Positions 36,401 through 51,400 of a stretch of 64,000 nt of DNA are shown piece by piece (within the stretch, counting starts at the first letter, position 1; every line of letters begins with the position of its first letter). Under the pieces are notes generated by a model. That model was given only the letters and a program-made list of their open reading frames with translations, was not told the DNA's origin and made no database searches. This stretch comes from Tubulanus polymorphus. Taxonomy: Eukaryota; Nemertea; Palaeonemertea; Tubulaniformes; Tubulanidae. Both the position numbers and the translations under genes were made by a program. The DNA lies in the NCBI RefSeq assembly GCF_964204645.1, contig NC_134026.1, forward strand, positions 9,125,450 through 9,189,449. The letters are read 5' to 3'.

Positions 36401-39400
36401 AATTGAAAATGATTCAGAAAAGAAAACAAAAAATTAATCAGAAAGCAAGAAATGTTTGCATTTTCTTTTAAAAATGTGTATTGACTTAGATTCTGTAATT
36501 TCTTTTTAAAATTAATTCCATAATTTGGGTCCTTTGATTTTGAAGGAGTCGTACTTTCATTGAGTATTAAAATGTTCTGAACCAATATTATTTGAGTTTC
36601 TTAGATTAATATTGTGTAAGTCTGATATTTTATTAAAGAAATTTGTGAAAACATCGGGAGCTTTGAATTTGAATATAGGTTCATAAATTTTCCAATAGAA
36701 AATTTAGCTATATCATCCAATTTCAGTATTCAAAGATTTAAATAATGGTGAGGTGTGGTCCCAGAAGCCACTTTTTGAAATGATTCTTACCATTTTTGTA
36801 AAGTAGAAATAAATCATTCAAATAGCTAGGGAATGTATTAGTCCAGATGGTATAACAGTATTGGTAATATAGAAATATCTAGCTGAAATATAATGCGAGG
36901 GAATATATGAAATTCTCTTAATAACGCCAATATTTCTAGAAATTTTTCTACATTGTTTATAAAAAATCGATGGTCGACTACTCACGTGCTTGACTCAACT
37001 AGTGGCCACAGACGTTTCTAGGAAGATGTTTTTACAATTGCAGTATCAACGAAATCCTCAGATAAATCTATATCTTCAGTGAAAAAATCTACATTGTATC
37101 TCAAAAAAATGAAAAAGTTACAGCCAATGATACAAAATTACCAATTTTTTTGAGGCCCCTTCCTAAATGTGATGTATCTTTTTTAAACTGTAACTGTGTC
37201 CGATTGTTGCAGCTGACAAAAGTGAAATAAACACCATCAGAAATAGAAATTGTCACCTTTCTGACGATTTACAAGTTTAGATTCAGTGCCAAAAGAGGGA
37301 TGGACGACAATTAGTCGCATTTAAGGTTTTAGTTTTTATCTGTCCAACAATGTGGGACCTGGGGACTGCCTCAAAATGGCGACTGGTAACTGGAAACTTC
37401 CCTATTGGCTGCAATCTTAGTGTCACCAGTACTCATTTTTAGTGAGGTGAAAATTAATTGGTTTTAACTTGTAATCTTGATATTTGATTGTTATTAGCTC
37501 TGTCATACATCTCCTCACATGGAATTGGAATCACCCAATTCTTTGTCTTACCACCAGGAGGAGTTGATTAAATATTGAATAATATACAGTTTGTCTATTT
37601 ATATTGGTACCTATGCATTTTTTGTACAATCTTGATGCACAGTTGTAGGTCATGTTTAGTTCTATTATTGCTGCGAGTTTCAAGGTCATTGGTTTTTTTT
37701 ATATATAGGGGGCGTTGAATAGTAGAATAACTTTCCGTAGAATGTTGATTTCCTTACTCTATTGGTAGGGAGGTATATTTAGTTACCATAATCCATTGCA
37801 GAATTGTAGCTCATGACATGTTCTATTACTGTGGTAAGTTTCAAGGTCATTGCGTTTTGCATATGGTCAACAGCAAGCGTTGAATGGAAGATAACTTAGT
37901 ATTTTCATATTATATTGGTACCTGGGCATATTTTGTTCTTGCAATCAATGCAAAATTGTAGCTCGTTACATGTTCTATGGTTGTGGTGAGTTTCAAGGTC
38001 ATTGGTTTTTGTATATGATCGCCAGGGGGCCTTGAATATTGAAATTGTTAGATTGTTGAGCATTTGGTCATCATACCCCCAAGTGGGTATGATGTCCCTG
38101 GACCCCTAGTTTGGCTTAAACCCACTTATGAGGACAAATTGAGGCAAGGTCCACCCCTAACACCCCACAGGGATGGTTGACTGGTAGTTAACAACCTAGA
38201 TGGTTAATTTGATGTTTTAGAGTTTGGTTGAGGTGATCACGACTAGCGAACCTCAAGTGGCTGTACGAGCAACTATACTTCTAGGTGAACTTTTGAAATT
38301 AGCGAACAAGTGTCTCCCACATGATTGCCGTCAACACACTCAAACTCTACCATCATTGATCAATCTTGCCACTGCTACAGATATCGCTGCCAACATTAGA
38401 AAGTAAGTCATGATTTTACTGTATTTATTAAGCGAATAATATTGTGCAATATGAAGGTCTGAATGATATATATTTTCTAAGGTGTTATATACAGAAAAAA
38501 TGTTACATCTCTGCTCAGGCCTTCTTTAACCCCTTGGATGGGAGGCTGCAAGGACTATTGTGGTTTAGTTGCCTTTGTCCATCTGTCAGGGCGTAGGAGC
38601 AGGCAGTGGCGGAACTGTACGCCAAGTAAATAAAAAAGGTCTCATGAGTTAGTCATATCCAACAACATAGGTATCCAACAGCATTCCTTTCTAATCCCTG
38701 AAAAAACTTCGGGGAGAAATTTTGCTAGGCTTCTTGAAATGAGTATGCCATTGTTTTATATTACTCCCTTACAATGCCATGACATTAAGGTCAATCAATA
38801 TGTGTTGCCCATTTTCCAAAATAAGTTGAAGGACAGGGTATATAATGACCCTTGACTGCTTAATCATCAGTATTTATTTATTCATATTTGGTTTTTGTAG
38901 TCGTGCAAGCACGGCAGTGAACTGTCTGAATACGATGCATAGTCTCAGTAAACGTGGCCCGGTACCGTGTAGCATGTATATGGAACAAATTCTGAGTCAA
39001 ACTCGTGATAACGTGGATGGTAAACAGGACGATACTTATACGGTAGAAGAGAAACACGCGCAATATCTCAGAAAGGTATCAAAACACAAACTTGCTTATA
39101 TAGGAATGTACGTAACTTGGATCGTAATGAGGACTGGCATCTTGCTAAAAAGTTTTTCTGAAACAGGTTTTCCACAAAATAATCCCAAGTTAATTAGATA
39201 ATCGATGAAAACAATTTAGCAGTTAGTAGCATTGTTGCATAAAATGAATTTGTTACATTGACTCAATCGGGGTAAATACTGGTAACTGTTCATTCCTCAT
39301 ATAACATGTTTAGTGATAATACATATGTACCTTAAATAACTGAATACTTGGCAATGTGGCGACAGTGAGCGAATTGAAGCTTTGCACATAATGTTTAACC

Positions 39401-42400
39401 AAGTTCTCTATAAAGCAGCCAGTTGCTCAAGAGTTGGTTAAAGATAACCTGGTCGTAATTGCTTGCATTGTTATGTTATTTTTCTGCTGTCAGTTCCACA
39501 CTTCTCGTTTAACTTGGACTCTGCAGTGAAAATTAACTCGGTGTCCAATGTTTTGACCCTAGTAGAATCAAACCTTAACCAAGAACCGTTAAAGCGGGCC
39601 TAAATGGCCCCCTGACCTGATTCAATATTGGGTAGTTGATGAAATTACTTATTATTTGGACATATACCAATGCATGAATGTAGAACCAGCCGGTTTATTA
39701 GGTGTTTTTAATGTCTATTTTATAGCCAGATAATGTAGATATGGTTGAGAAAGTGATTCGAGATTCGCTTGTGTTAACTTGTGTTGATAGCTCCGAATGG
39801 AACTGGGAATTGATGGCATATTTACTTAAAGTAAAGCAGTTTTCATTTGTATTTTATTCCGGTTATTCACCCTGCCATGGAGTTTCGATTCAGTCTTAAC
39901 AACAAAGATGTTTTTTTCCAGTGGCCAAGCGACGGCTTAAGAAGTCTTGTCGACCAAACCCACATTAGGTAATTGGCATATAGAGATAGCAAGCTATCGG
40001 TTTGAATCCGAAAGGTTGGTTAGTCCGTGCATTGTTTGTTAATTTATCGTTTCAGATTCGTACGAAGGATCGTTTTCTTTTACCGACCGAGTAATCGTTT
40101 ATTCGCCTGTCTCCATCTCGAACACGAGGATGCCGCTAGATTTACCGAATACGGATGTCTGCTTATCGACTTCTTGTTGCAATGTAGTGAGGTAAGTGGA
40201 GATTTGGCCATTTGATGACAACATATTGTCAAATGACAATTTATTGCGTATTGAATGTGTACTAACAATACAATGATACTGGACATACAGCCGTTCTATT
40301 ATATCTTAACCTTCAACGCCGCTGGTATCAGATTTGAAACATAATTATCATAGCAATATTGATTGAAAGGGAGAGAGCCCCTTACTGCCATTTTGAAATA
40401 TTTAGAATTCGTTTTAAATGTTTCTTTTTAGAATTTTTCCAAGGTCATTAACCAAAATTGTAATATTTTGTAGGCTGAAAGTGATATTATCATTAGTGAG
40501 TGGTTGGCAGACATAAGCCATTACCTGCGAGAGGTAAGTACTATGGTATGGTTCCCGGAGGCAAAATAAGCTATGCTAATGATGTATCGAATTGAAGCCC
40601 CTTCAACATCATCAGATCCTAGCAATTTGCTTAATCAAAAATCAACAAAACAAAAGCCAGATCTCTCATTGTAGTTGTAATTAGTCTTAACCTGTCAGTG
40701 CATCTACAACACCGTGTGATGTATAAATCGGCGATGGACTTGACTCGTACACCGCTCCACAATGTATTGATGTAATTAATGATTAGTTTTTATCACTAAT
40801 GATGAATGACAGCTCCTGTCAAAGACAGTTAGATATTAGTAATTAACCATACACTGCACTGCCGTGTAGTCGCACTAAAGCGTTATGCCCATTATTCAAA
40901 ACACTAGTGAGTAATTGTACAGTATTTTCAAATTATATCCAGCTCTGCAAGCATTGATTAATCAGTAGTGAAAGGCTTAATTTGTCTTCTTTTGTTGTTT
41001 TGTAGATTCGACATGAGAAAGCGCCTCAGAACGCTTTGTTCAGCCCGTCCAACGTATCAACACGTGCTTGTAGGGACTATTTCTTATTCATTGGACGTTT
41101 TTCGAATTCAATTCGCGGTGAAAAACTGCTCGAACAATCTGGAACTGTGCAATTGTAAGTATTTTAAAAAAAACTTATACCATTTTTTAGCTTACTTGGA
41201 ACTAAAGTTCCTGCAGGCTATTGTATTTTCATTATCCGTCATCCATCCATCTGTCCGTAGACAGAATTCACTTTTCATAAAAAGTTTTCCATACGCTTTC
41301 ATATTAAGTCTTAGAGCAATCTGAGTATGGCAAGTTTCAAGGTCATTGGTTTCTGTGTAAGTTTAGCTGGGGGTTTTTGAATTTTGAATTTATCAGATTG
41401 CAGGGGCGTATCCAGAACCCAAAAGGGCACTTTGATGTCTGAACAGGCAATAAGATTGTATTAGGTTTACTGACTGAAACGTACCAATGAAGTTGGTTGA
41501 TAAAATGAAAAAGGGCAAAGAAGATTTTATAGACTTGTACAAGTCTCAAAAATCACCCTGGATCCACCCTTGGATTGTTGGACAATTCAGACCACTTTCC
41601 AAGTGGGCATGCAGCACCTCTTATTTATGAACTTGCCAAAAAATGAAGTCACCAAAACACTGGACCCAGTTCCACAGTTGTGAGTTAGAGTTAACTCTGA
41701 GTTAAAGTTAGTTGATTTTCAATGAGTTAACTCTAGAGTTAAAATTAACTCAGAACTGTGGAACTGGGTCCTGATGTTTAATATATCACTGGACCGGTCA
41801 TTCTAAGGACTGGTTGATCATTCTGGAATATGTACGAGCAAGTTTTGTGAAATATCACTCAATTTTATTTTAGGTTGGTCGACTTGGTCACAGTTACAAC
41901 TCACGATATTTATATTAAATTGATTATATCTAGTCTGAATTATACTCGTCAAGGTCTGTCTCGTCTCATCCTTACGCAAGCTTTAACCGCCACTTCAGAG
42001 GTAGTAAACCATTTATTCATCTTTTTCTGCAGAAATTTTTGAAAAGTATGTGCTGATTTACCTGATCTGAATCTACTTGATTGTGTCCTTTGAGGATCTT
42101 CAAGTCAATATCGGTATATTTATCTTGAAAATGTAAAGAGGGAGGAATTCTTTATCGGATGATAAGGACACCCAGCATAATGTTTAGAATCAATCCCTCA
42201 AAAATACGCTGAACATGTCCATCGTACATAGGTTTATCAGCCAATATTGTCGGCAATATACCATGCATACAATGTTTTACATGTGGCTTACAAATGATTT
42301 TCAGAATGCCAGGCTCTATGCTGCTAAGTTCATGAGAGTGTTACTGAGAGCTGACGTACCATTTATAAGTAGCTGGGGTATGGAATTATTAGTGACTCAG

Positions 42401-45400
42401 TTGTATGATGAGAGTAGTGTTGTAGCTTTGGAAGCGTTGTCTGTGATAGAGGAAGCCTGTGAAGATGAGGTAAGTCAAATTCATTGGATAAGCATACTTT
42501 TCTTCATTCTGCTGAAAATTTTACTTTCGGCCTCGTAAATGCGGAAAGCAGCTGGGTTGATAAAGAATAATTGCAAAACCCGAACTAGAATACCAGTATC
42601 CGAAAGAAATTACTTTTAATCCGTTAGCACTCAAGTCACCGGTGTCCGCCTTTGCCTATTGCTCCTCAAGCTGCCCAAATCCGCCTGGCACTTTTTAGCC
42701 CACTTGGGACTTTAGTCCCAGCGGGCTATTGCATTCACTTTTCGTCCGTCGCCCGTCCGTAGACGGAATCCAGTTACTTTGGGAAGTTTTCAAGACGCCT
42801 CGATGTAATGTCTTGATATTTGGGTTACACATGTATCAGCACTTTTTACACATTTTTGAGGTTTTTGAGGGAAATTTTGAAGACGCTTTCATCAATTATC
42901 TTGATCTTTCGTATGTATTTGACTCTCCCTAGGGTACATCAGCATAAGAAATATTGGGTCGATAAGACTCAAGATGGCCGTCCTATGAACTTTTTTTGTA
43001 CCAAAAAATGACAATTTTCGTCTGAATTCAGTAGCTTTCTACTGGTTTGCCATTTTTTATTGCAATTTGTAGTGGCTTTATGGAAAGGGATCTTTAATAC
43101 CTGAGAAAGGTATTTTTGATTACCCAATTATCACGCGATTGGCGGCCATCTTGACGTCATCGGTACTCATTCGTAGGTTGAAGAAAGTTTTTCCACATTA
43201 TATTGATGCCTAAGCATATTTTGTTAGCACAATCAATTGGAAAGTTGTAGCTCATAATGTGTTCTATGATATTGGTGAGTTTCAAGGTCATTGCTTTTTG
43301 TATATGGCCACCAGGGGGTGTTGAATAATACAATAACTTATTATTTCTAAATCATATTTGTACCCATGCATATTTTGTTACCACAATCAGTTGCAAAGTT
43401 GTAGCTCATGACATGTTCTATGATTGTGGTGAGTTTTAAGGACAATAGTTATTCTATATGGTCACCAGGGGCGTTGAATAGTAGAATAACTTAGTATTTC
43501 CTTATTATATTGGTACCTAAGCATATTTTGTTACCATGATCAATTGCAAAGTTGTAGCTCATGACATGTTCTATGATTGTGGTGAGTTTCAAGGTCATTT
43601 TGCATATGGTCTCTAGGGGGCGTTGAATTGTAGAATAACTTAGTATGTCCATATGAAATTAGTGATGAGGCATATTTTGTTATCACAATCGATTACGAAA
43701 TCGTAGCTGCTGATATGTTCTATGATTGTGGTGAGTTTCGGGGTCATTGGTTTTAAGTATATGGTCACCAGGGGGCATTGAATATTGAAATTGTTAGATA
43801 GATGAGCATTTGAAACCACTTCCCAAGTGGGCATGGCGTCCCTGGACCCCTAGTTTCGTATACTGCACGAAAACAGTTATAGTGGGATTCAAACCCAATA
43901 GCTTAATATGATAAACTAGACACCCAAGTCCTCGAAATACTGAACAGAAATCAACATCCTCCTATTTCAATTTTGAGTATGAACATGACACATCTGAGTG
44001 CTCACTTCAAATCCAAGTAACTTTGGGTGAATTTGGGGAGCCAAAAGGACACGATTTTGGTGGCCCACATCATCAAATCTTACATCACATGAAAGCCTTG
44101 ACTATTTACTTCAAAATAACACGAACTTGTAATGCATGGAAATAAACAGCTAAATAAGCTACATGTATTTGGTATCGTGATGAACTTGGCTTTTCTCTTG
44201 AATTTTTTGAGGAGTAATTGACACTGCATAGTGAAATTCCCGAGTGCTAATGGGTTAATGTCTAAATGCAGCTACAACAATTTCACCAATTCTTCCCTAT
44301 TTTCCCATACTGGCATTTGAACATCCAATGATTTTATGATCTTCATATGCAAACTATCTAATCATAATGTTAAAACTGAAGAAATCTTGAAAAAGGAATC
44401 TATGACATACCTTACTTCTCAGAAAATGCAAGGGTCTCCAGCAGGGTAATTACATAAAATCTGCCGTGTCTATTAGTAATTGTAAAAAGAGGTTTTTCAT
44501 ATTTGTTTCATGCCAGTACTGTGTAAAATCTGAAGAAATCTTCGAATTTTTTAAGGCAATGATCAAAATGATTATTCAAAGGGAAATCCATTCATTCACG
44601 CGATACCGGTATAAACTATTTTGTTATAGGTTTCATTTCGGTTTATATACAGAATTCATTTTCTCTTAGGTAAATTTGCACATGGTAGTCAAACTCCGTC
44701 CAAGTCTCCTCCATTTGAGAGAGGAAGGTTCTTTGATGCTCATTCGATTCGTGTCCATCCCGAGTGGGTTCAAGTATCTGTCGGATGCAAAATACGTACA
44801 AAATGAACTCGATAGATGGAGAAAGGTACGTAGGAGTCAGTATATGTCCTTTTCATTTGAAGACTGAAAACAGCTATGCACCATAATGCACCATAATGTT
44901 GGCTGCCTTGTTTCTCAATTAGAAATTTGCTAGTTTTATGCTAGTGGTATATCTGGTTTGGACATCTCGGCTTCCATGGTATTAATGTTGGGCGCTCTCC
45001 GAGTTACGCTTGATTGTTATTGGTCTTTTCTCTTGTTTACTGGTAATCAAGTGAAAACGTACCAGTAAACCACATAGGTTTTGTACGTTTGTGTGTGCAT
45101 GCAGCATAATGGGGCTTCAACTAGGAATATCCATCACAGAAACTTTGTTTTAACGTCTCTGACGTCATTGAATTTGATATCGATTCAGCAGTTGTTGTAT
45201 TCATTTGTCTCTCTCACAGGGTTTCAACGCGCGTTACGTCGGGATAGTCGAAGAGCGGTTACAAGAAGCTCTAACAAGCTATGAGAAAGGAACTTACTAC
45301 ATACTTTACTACTCAGAAAATGCAAAATCTCCAGCGGGGTCAGTACCAAAATCTCTATCTGCCATGTCTGTTTATCTTTGTCAAATGATATTTTATCATG

Positions 45401-48400
45401 TTTATTATAACAAAATCAGAGGATTGTAAATAAACATTTGGAAACCGGAAAAACATCTTGAACTAGAAAAATTATGAGTTAATCATAGTAATGATGATAA
45501 TTTATTCAGCCTAAAATCCATATGAAATATGCTCTTTGGCCAATCATGATACACAAAAAGGGAACACAGAAAACTGAAAGCAGTTTTATAAAAAGCTTCG
45601 GTAAAGTATTCCAGGGTACTGGGGCGAGGTAAGAATAGGCTGAGACCAGATTAACACAGGAGATGACGAGTAAGAATTGATTGTTAGATCTTAAAATTTT
45701 AGTGGTTGATTTGTTTAATGAGTTAGCCCAGCACAGCCTTCGAATATTGAAGTATTTATCATGAAAATGGAATATTTTGATTACTAGGATTTGGTCTTTT
45801 GACGAATATGGTGGTTTTCCTCTTTCAGGAAAGTGAAAAAAGATGTCTTTGTGCCTTTGCATTTTTATGGTCAGTTAGTTCAACACAAGGCTGGATATCG
45901 TCTGCTTCAAAATCAGGTACAAATATGATAAAAAATAATTTGATTTCTTACCGAGGAGGGTGGTTCATTTTTCCGCTTCTTCATTGATTCTTTAGTAGGT
46001 CTTATGTGCCTTGGTAACAATTGAAATCATATTGTCACTGGATGTACAAGTATAACCGCAAGGGCTCATTTTCATATTCATGGGCTGACCGATTTACTCT
46101 GGCTTTATGATTTAGAATGAGCAAATCCAGTGACAGAAACAATGACTTCATCTCCCTTGTTGTCAACATTGCTGTAGTTAATTGTTAATTCTATTGTAGT
46201 TAATTGCTTATTTTATTCCAACATTATGTATAACTTTTGGAGAGCTATGATTGATCCATCAAATTCTTATCCGAGTCAAAATTCTCAGTTTGTTTGTGAA
46301 ACTCGCTCAAGTTGTCATAGTTGGCGGACGATCATGAATTATCCAAATGACAACTTACACTTAATATTATTTAATTGGATATACAAATTTTGACTCAAAA
46401 ATAGTTACGATTTAAGCAATTCGATGACTCATGGGGTAATGACTTAGGTAAGTTTTACAGGAACAACCAATGAATGGTAAACCAATTTCTGAGTCCTTTT
46501 TCATGAGAATCCATACTATTAAGTCAGTAGACTTCCAAATATCCACCTACCACACTTTCTTCGTGATAATACACGGTTTGTGATATTTTTAAGTTGATTT
46601 TGATGTATCTTCTCTACTACAATGAATTATGTCGCTTATGCTCATGAAGACTATTGCTTCTGGACTATAAAGTGGAACTGTAAAACTGTAAAACTTAACT
46701 GATTAAGCTAAATCATTCGTTATTCATATGAAACCTATGCAGGATATGTTCTAGAAATTCCAGAACATTCATTCGAAATGCTCTTCGATGTTCCTGAATA
46801 TGGTAGAAATGGCTATATAATCTTCTGGAAAGAATAAGATAATGCTAGAATATAAAAGAACATTCTGGAAATACTAGATCTTATTACAATAACCTATTAC
46901 TATTCAGTGGCATTGGAACTGTAGCGACTGCACCGGCAAAAGCCACGGCAATAATTCACTGACGTTTTTTTCTTTCTATACTATGTTTTTGACAAAATTG
47001 AAGTAAATTCACTGCGACAATCAAAAATTGCTTCCGAAGCGCATGCTATTTTGAACTCTATTACACTATGATGCAATCTTTAAACTTTGGCTAATAAACA
47101 ATATTATGTATATGAGATATTGAAAATCCCTTCTAACCACTATATAATACTATTTCAGCCGTATTTAAGTGAATACTTCGAGACAATTCGATACCAATAC
47201 GCTTACGCTGATGATGAAGTGCTGGCACTGAAAACAGCTCTATGGGCAGTGGTATGTTTCCTTCTGATAATACGATAAATGGTGTGTTTGAATGTGTTTC
47301 CAGTGAATATCTTGTCACAATTTCAGGGTCACCTCGGCAGTTCTCAGTGGGGCATTTTGATGTTACAAGATGAGAATATTGTATCGGACATCATCAAGCT
47401 GGCAGAAGAATCCAGTATTTTTACAGTTCGAGGGTACGTACCTTTTAGCTTCAATATTATTTTTTGGTGAAACACAAGAATAAGATGAGTAAGATGAGGA
47501 ATTTTACTCCAAATTTACTAACCGCTCTTTAAAGTTAAATAAAGTGTTAAATTCAAAGGACGTATGTTGACTACGATAACTTGGCCACTTTTTCCTATCT
47601 CTTTACTTCATTTTTCATATGACATCAAATTGTTCAAGAGAATGGATTGATAAGAATGATAGTGAATTAGAGTATAAGCCTAGTGAACAAATTTTCATAG
47701 AAATTTTTATTCCTTATGATGAAATCCATAATGTTATAGGTTCACTAATCCAATCTCATTTATATCCAAACTTTTCACCAGTCCTAATTTAATAGATATG
47801 ACTCTACTTGAGTCTACTGTATCCACATCTAGTTTCGATCAGTTTCCAGAAACATATATCCTCGTTAATTTTACCTTTTAGTACGGCGTTCTATGCTCTC
47901 GGCTTGATAGCATCGACGCACCAAGGTGCTAACTTACTAAGGCAGTTCGGCTGGGAATGTCTGCATCATAGTCGCTCGGAAACGTGGCCGGTTCACGATA
48001 ATTCCTCCTCCGATTCTGACTCGGAGGCTCCGCCCATTCCGTCGAGTGATTCTGACGGCTGCAGCGGTGGCGGACTCACCCCAGTTTCACTCGAAGTTAT
48101 GCCGGATTTCACGGACGAAACGTCGCGGCCGAAAAGTTTCAGTCAGAATTCAAATTCGAGCAGCGATGATGATGAACGATTGCGCGCTCCATCGACGTCT
48201 TCCGGCGGCAGACGTACTCAACATCTGTCGAGTCTATCGAGTATCGAGGAAATCGTTCCCGCAACGAAATCGACAACGACGACGACGACACCGACGGCCA
48301 CTTCACCGGATGGAAATAAAGTCAACAATAGTTCGTACGAAGACAGCGGTGAATCGGTGTTTTCGTCTAGTCCTCGAAAAGCGAACAGTTTTGCCGGCGC

Positions 48401-51400
48401 GATACAAATCATCGACGATATGCACCCTCGTAGTGCGTCGGAGCCAGCGAAACGCTCCTACTCACCGTCAATGAACAATGCTGCTGAGAATCAGTTAGTC
48501 TTCGACCGAGTAGTCGCCGAGAAGCAGCTACTAAACGGACCGGGCGATGATCTCTGCCTGCGCAGACGCAGTTCCAGTAATCAAGAAAATAAACGACCGG
48601 GCGTTACGTTCGATGACAAAGAAGAGCTTCGGCCAAAAAGTCTAAGCTTCGGGAACGTGGGCCGAGAAGGTAAAACGCGTTCGGACAGTATGAACACCGA
48701 CGGCACGACGAGTGGATTCAGTTCGTACGATTCCGACCAGCCGGCGCATTCCCTATCGTCATCGCTACTCGATTCATCGTCGATTCGTGCCGCTCCCGCA
48801 TTCGACCGTACGTTGTCTCATCCGTCGGAGATTAATCGAAGACGCGCGAATCTGAAACGGATGCCGACGTTACATTTGCCAAAATCGATTTCGATGACTC
48901 GCATCGCCGGCAGCGGTGATGACGATGATGCCGCCATTTTGTCGCCGTTTGGTAAAAAACAAGATACGTTCGCGTATGCGACGCTGAAAACGCTGCAACG
49001 TCAGCGCACGTACAGCACGGATAAAGAGTCAGACTTAGGACTGAAAACATTGTACGACGAGGAACCAACGCTTTCCATGAAAAGATCGTTGAGCATTGAT
49101 TTCGGTGTTTCCCGATCAGTGTAAGCATAATATTAGATGTATTTACAATAAGTATGAGGCTGATGAAAAACCCTCAATATGAAGAAGACTTAGACAGTAT
49201 TTGACGTTTGACTCAATTCTATGAGTGATCGTCAAAACTGTTGTCAAAAATGTCTCGTAGAATTGAGTTGAAACGTCAAATACTCTCTTAGCTTTTCTTC
49301 AAACAGTAGAATCTTCAGATTCGCATTATCCTACGCCTAAGACAATAAGCTTATACATGTAATACAAATTTTCTTACTCCAATAATCGTGGTAATAATGA
49401 CCCATCCCTGCTGTGACTGCCCCAGAATTCACGTACGTATCTCGGTGAGAATTTGGATCCAAGGCATGCAGAGTACTGTGTTAAGTGTTTTTATTTAATC
49501 AAAGTACCGGTACCGTAGTCACTTTTCTATGGAAACCAAAGATGGGGTTGTATTTCATGTAAAGATATTGGCCTACGTTGTCATTGGAAATCTAACTGCA
49601 GTAATTCAGTGTTTGATCCAAACATTAATTTGGATATTTCCCAAAGTGGGAAATCTCTGCGTAAATCTGAATCAATGTTTAGATAAAAACAATGAAGACC
49701 AAATGTAAGCATCGTTTTTAACATATTTTCTGCCAGATATCTTGTTTTTCCATGATTGCCAGTTAACTGAGTAAACAGATTTGCAGTGTGAATAATAGAA
49801 TCTTCTTCATCCTCTTTGCTGTTTGTCAGGACATTGGCTGACTATGTTGTTAACTATAAGATACGTCCCAGTAATGGGAATAGAGTGTCCTGCCCAATTT
49901 AAGCATCTTTGGCAGCTTTTTTTATTTCATTCTTGTAGATCTTTTTCATTTGGTGAAGCTGATTCGCAACAGTTATCCATGAAAGGCAGTCTTAAAAAAA
50001 CTATGTCTAAAGTGATGAAAAAGATGTCAGCGGTCGCCGGAACTGCCGAATTTGTAGGATTAGCTCTGCCAGTTGATGTTGGTTTGATCTTCCATGTAAG
50101 AAGTTATCGACTATTTGTAAATCCTCAAATTTAATCGTATTATTGCTAGAATTCATTGATAAAATTCATGTTTCCAGGTAACTGAAGATGAACTACGTAT
50201 GCAAACTACTTCGGATGTAATTCGATTCATGGACCATAGGAAATTAGGTAAATTTTCAAATCCAAGATACATTCTTTCGGATGCATTAAAGGATTGCAAT
50301 ACGGTCATGATCATTAGGCATTAAGCTGTTCATATTGACAAGGGCTTATAAAAACGAAAATTCATAAATATCTGATCTTTATGGAGAAATACAAATTGCG
50401 GATGATCAATTCAATTAATACTGTGAATACTATAGTAGGACATGTAGTGTGGAAAGATGAACAACTGGATGAGGATTCCGATACTGGTTTAGAAGTTCAT
50501 GATATGAACAATTGTCTTAGTTGTTACCGATTTAAGAAAGCCACACAAGCTCACACCGTACTCACGGTATCTGAAGTCGACACAGGTAAATATTTAGCAG
50601 TAGCATTCAACCATCCTGAAATGGTGGCTGCCTCCAGTAATCATATTGGAGTGTGTCTTCATTGCTATAGTCCGTGCCTATCTCTTAAAGCAGTTTTTAG
50701 CGGGCTATTGCAATTGCATTCACTTTTTGTCTGTTCATCCATAGATGGAATACAGTTTAGGAAATTTTTAAGACATTTCAATGGATTGTCTTGATGTTTG
50801 GTTGATACATGTACCTAACCCTAGACACATCTGCAGCAAAAGTGGTCTCTCTCCCACTTCGCAACCCTCTGTGCGACAACCCTAGGGTTCTACTGAACTT
50901 TCCATTGCTTCTGTAAATTGCTTCTGTAAGCTTCCAGATCTGCCTAGCACTACTATTTTTCTTGTTCAAGACCTCATTTGAACTCAGAATTACCCCCATT
51001 AGTAAGTTCCTCAACCGCGGGCCATTCGCTCAAAGGTTGTTTAATTTTAGCTTGGTATGATTTTGATAGGGTTACCAGCTTGTTCCGATATGATTTTGAT
51101 AGGGTTACTATAGTTCCCTTATGTACTACACGCCGATTACAGTTCAGTAACATTTCACAAAATAGGGAATAACCTGTATGATGCTTCCAGATGATTCTTC
51201 TGTTTACAGTCAGTGCAATGAACATGTCACACCACCCTTGTACCGGTGTACATTGTTGTTAAAGACAACATTCTATTTATTCTAGATGATGCGGATGGGT
51301 ACCAGAATTACAGTCATTCACTCTCCCGACAATCGAACCCAGAAACTAGTGATAGCGGTACACCCGGAAGTATTCAGAGTATTGGAAGCACGTTGTCGGG

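Noticed and set aside
48046-48474. 142-codon frame overlapping RICTOR exon 25
   Set aside because: Off-frame shadow of a GC-rich Ser/Asp/Thr coding region.
50381-50794. RICTOR exon 28 extended to a 137-codon frame
   Set aside because: The extension runs into a pearl-like repeat; the gtaaat donor at 50586 joins exon 29 in phase.
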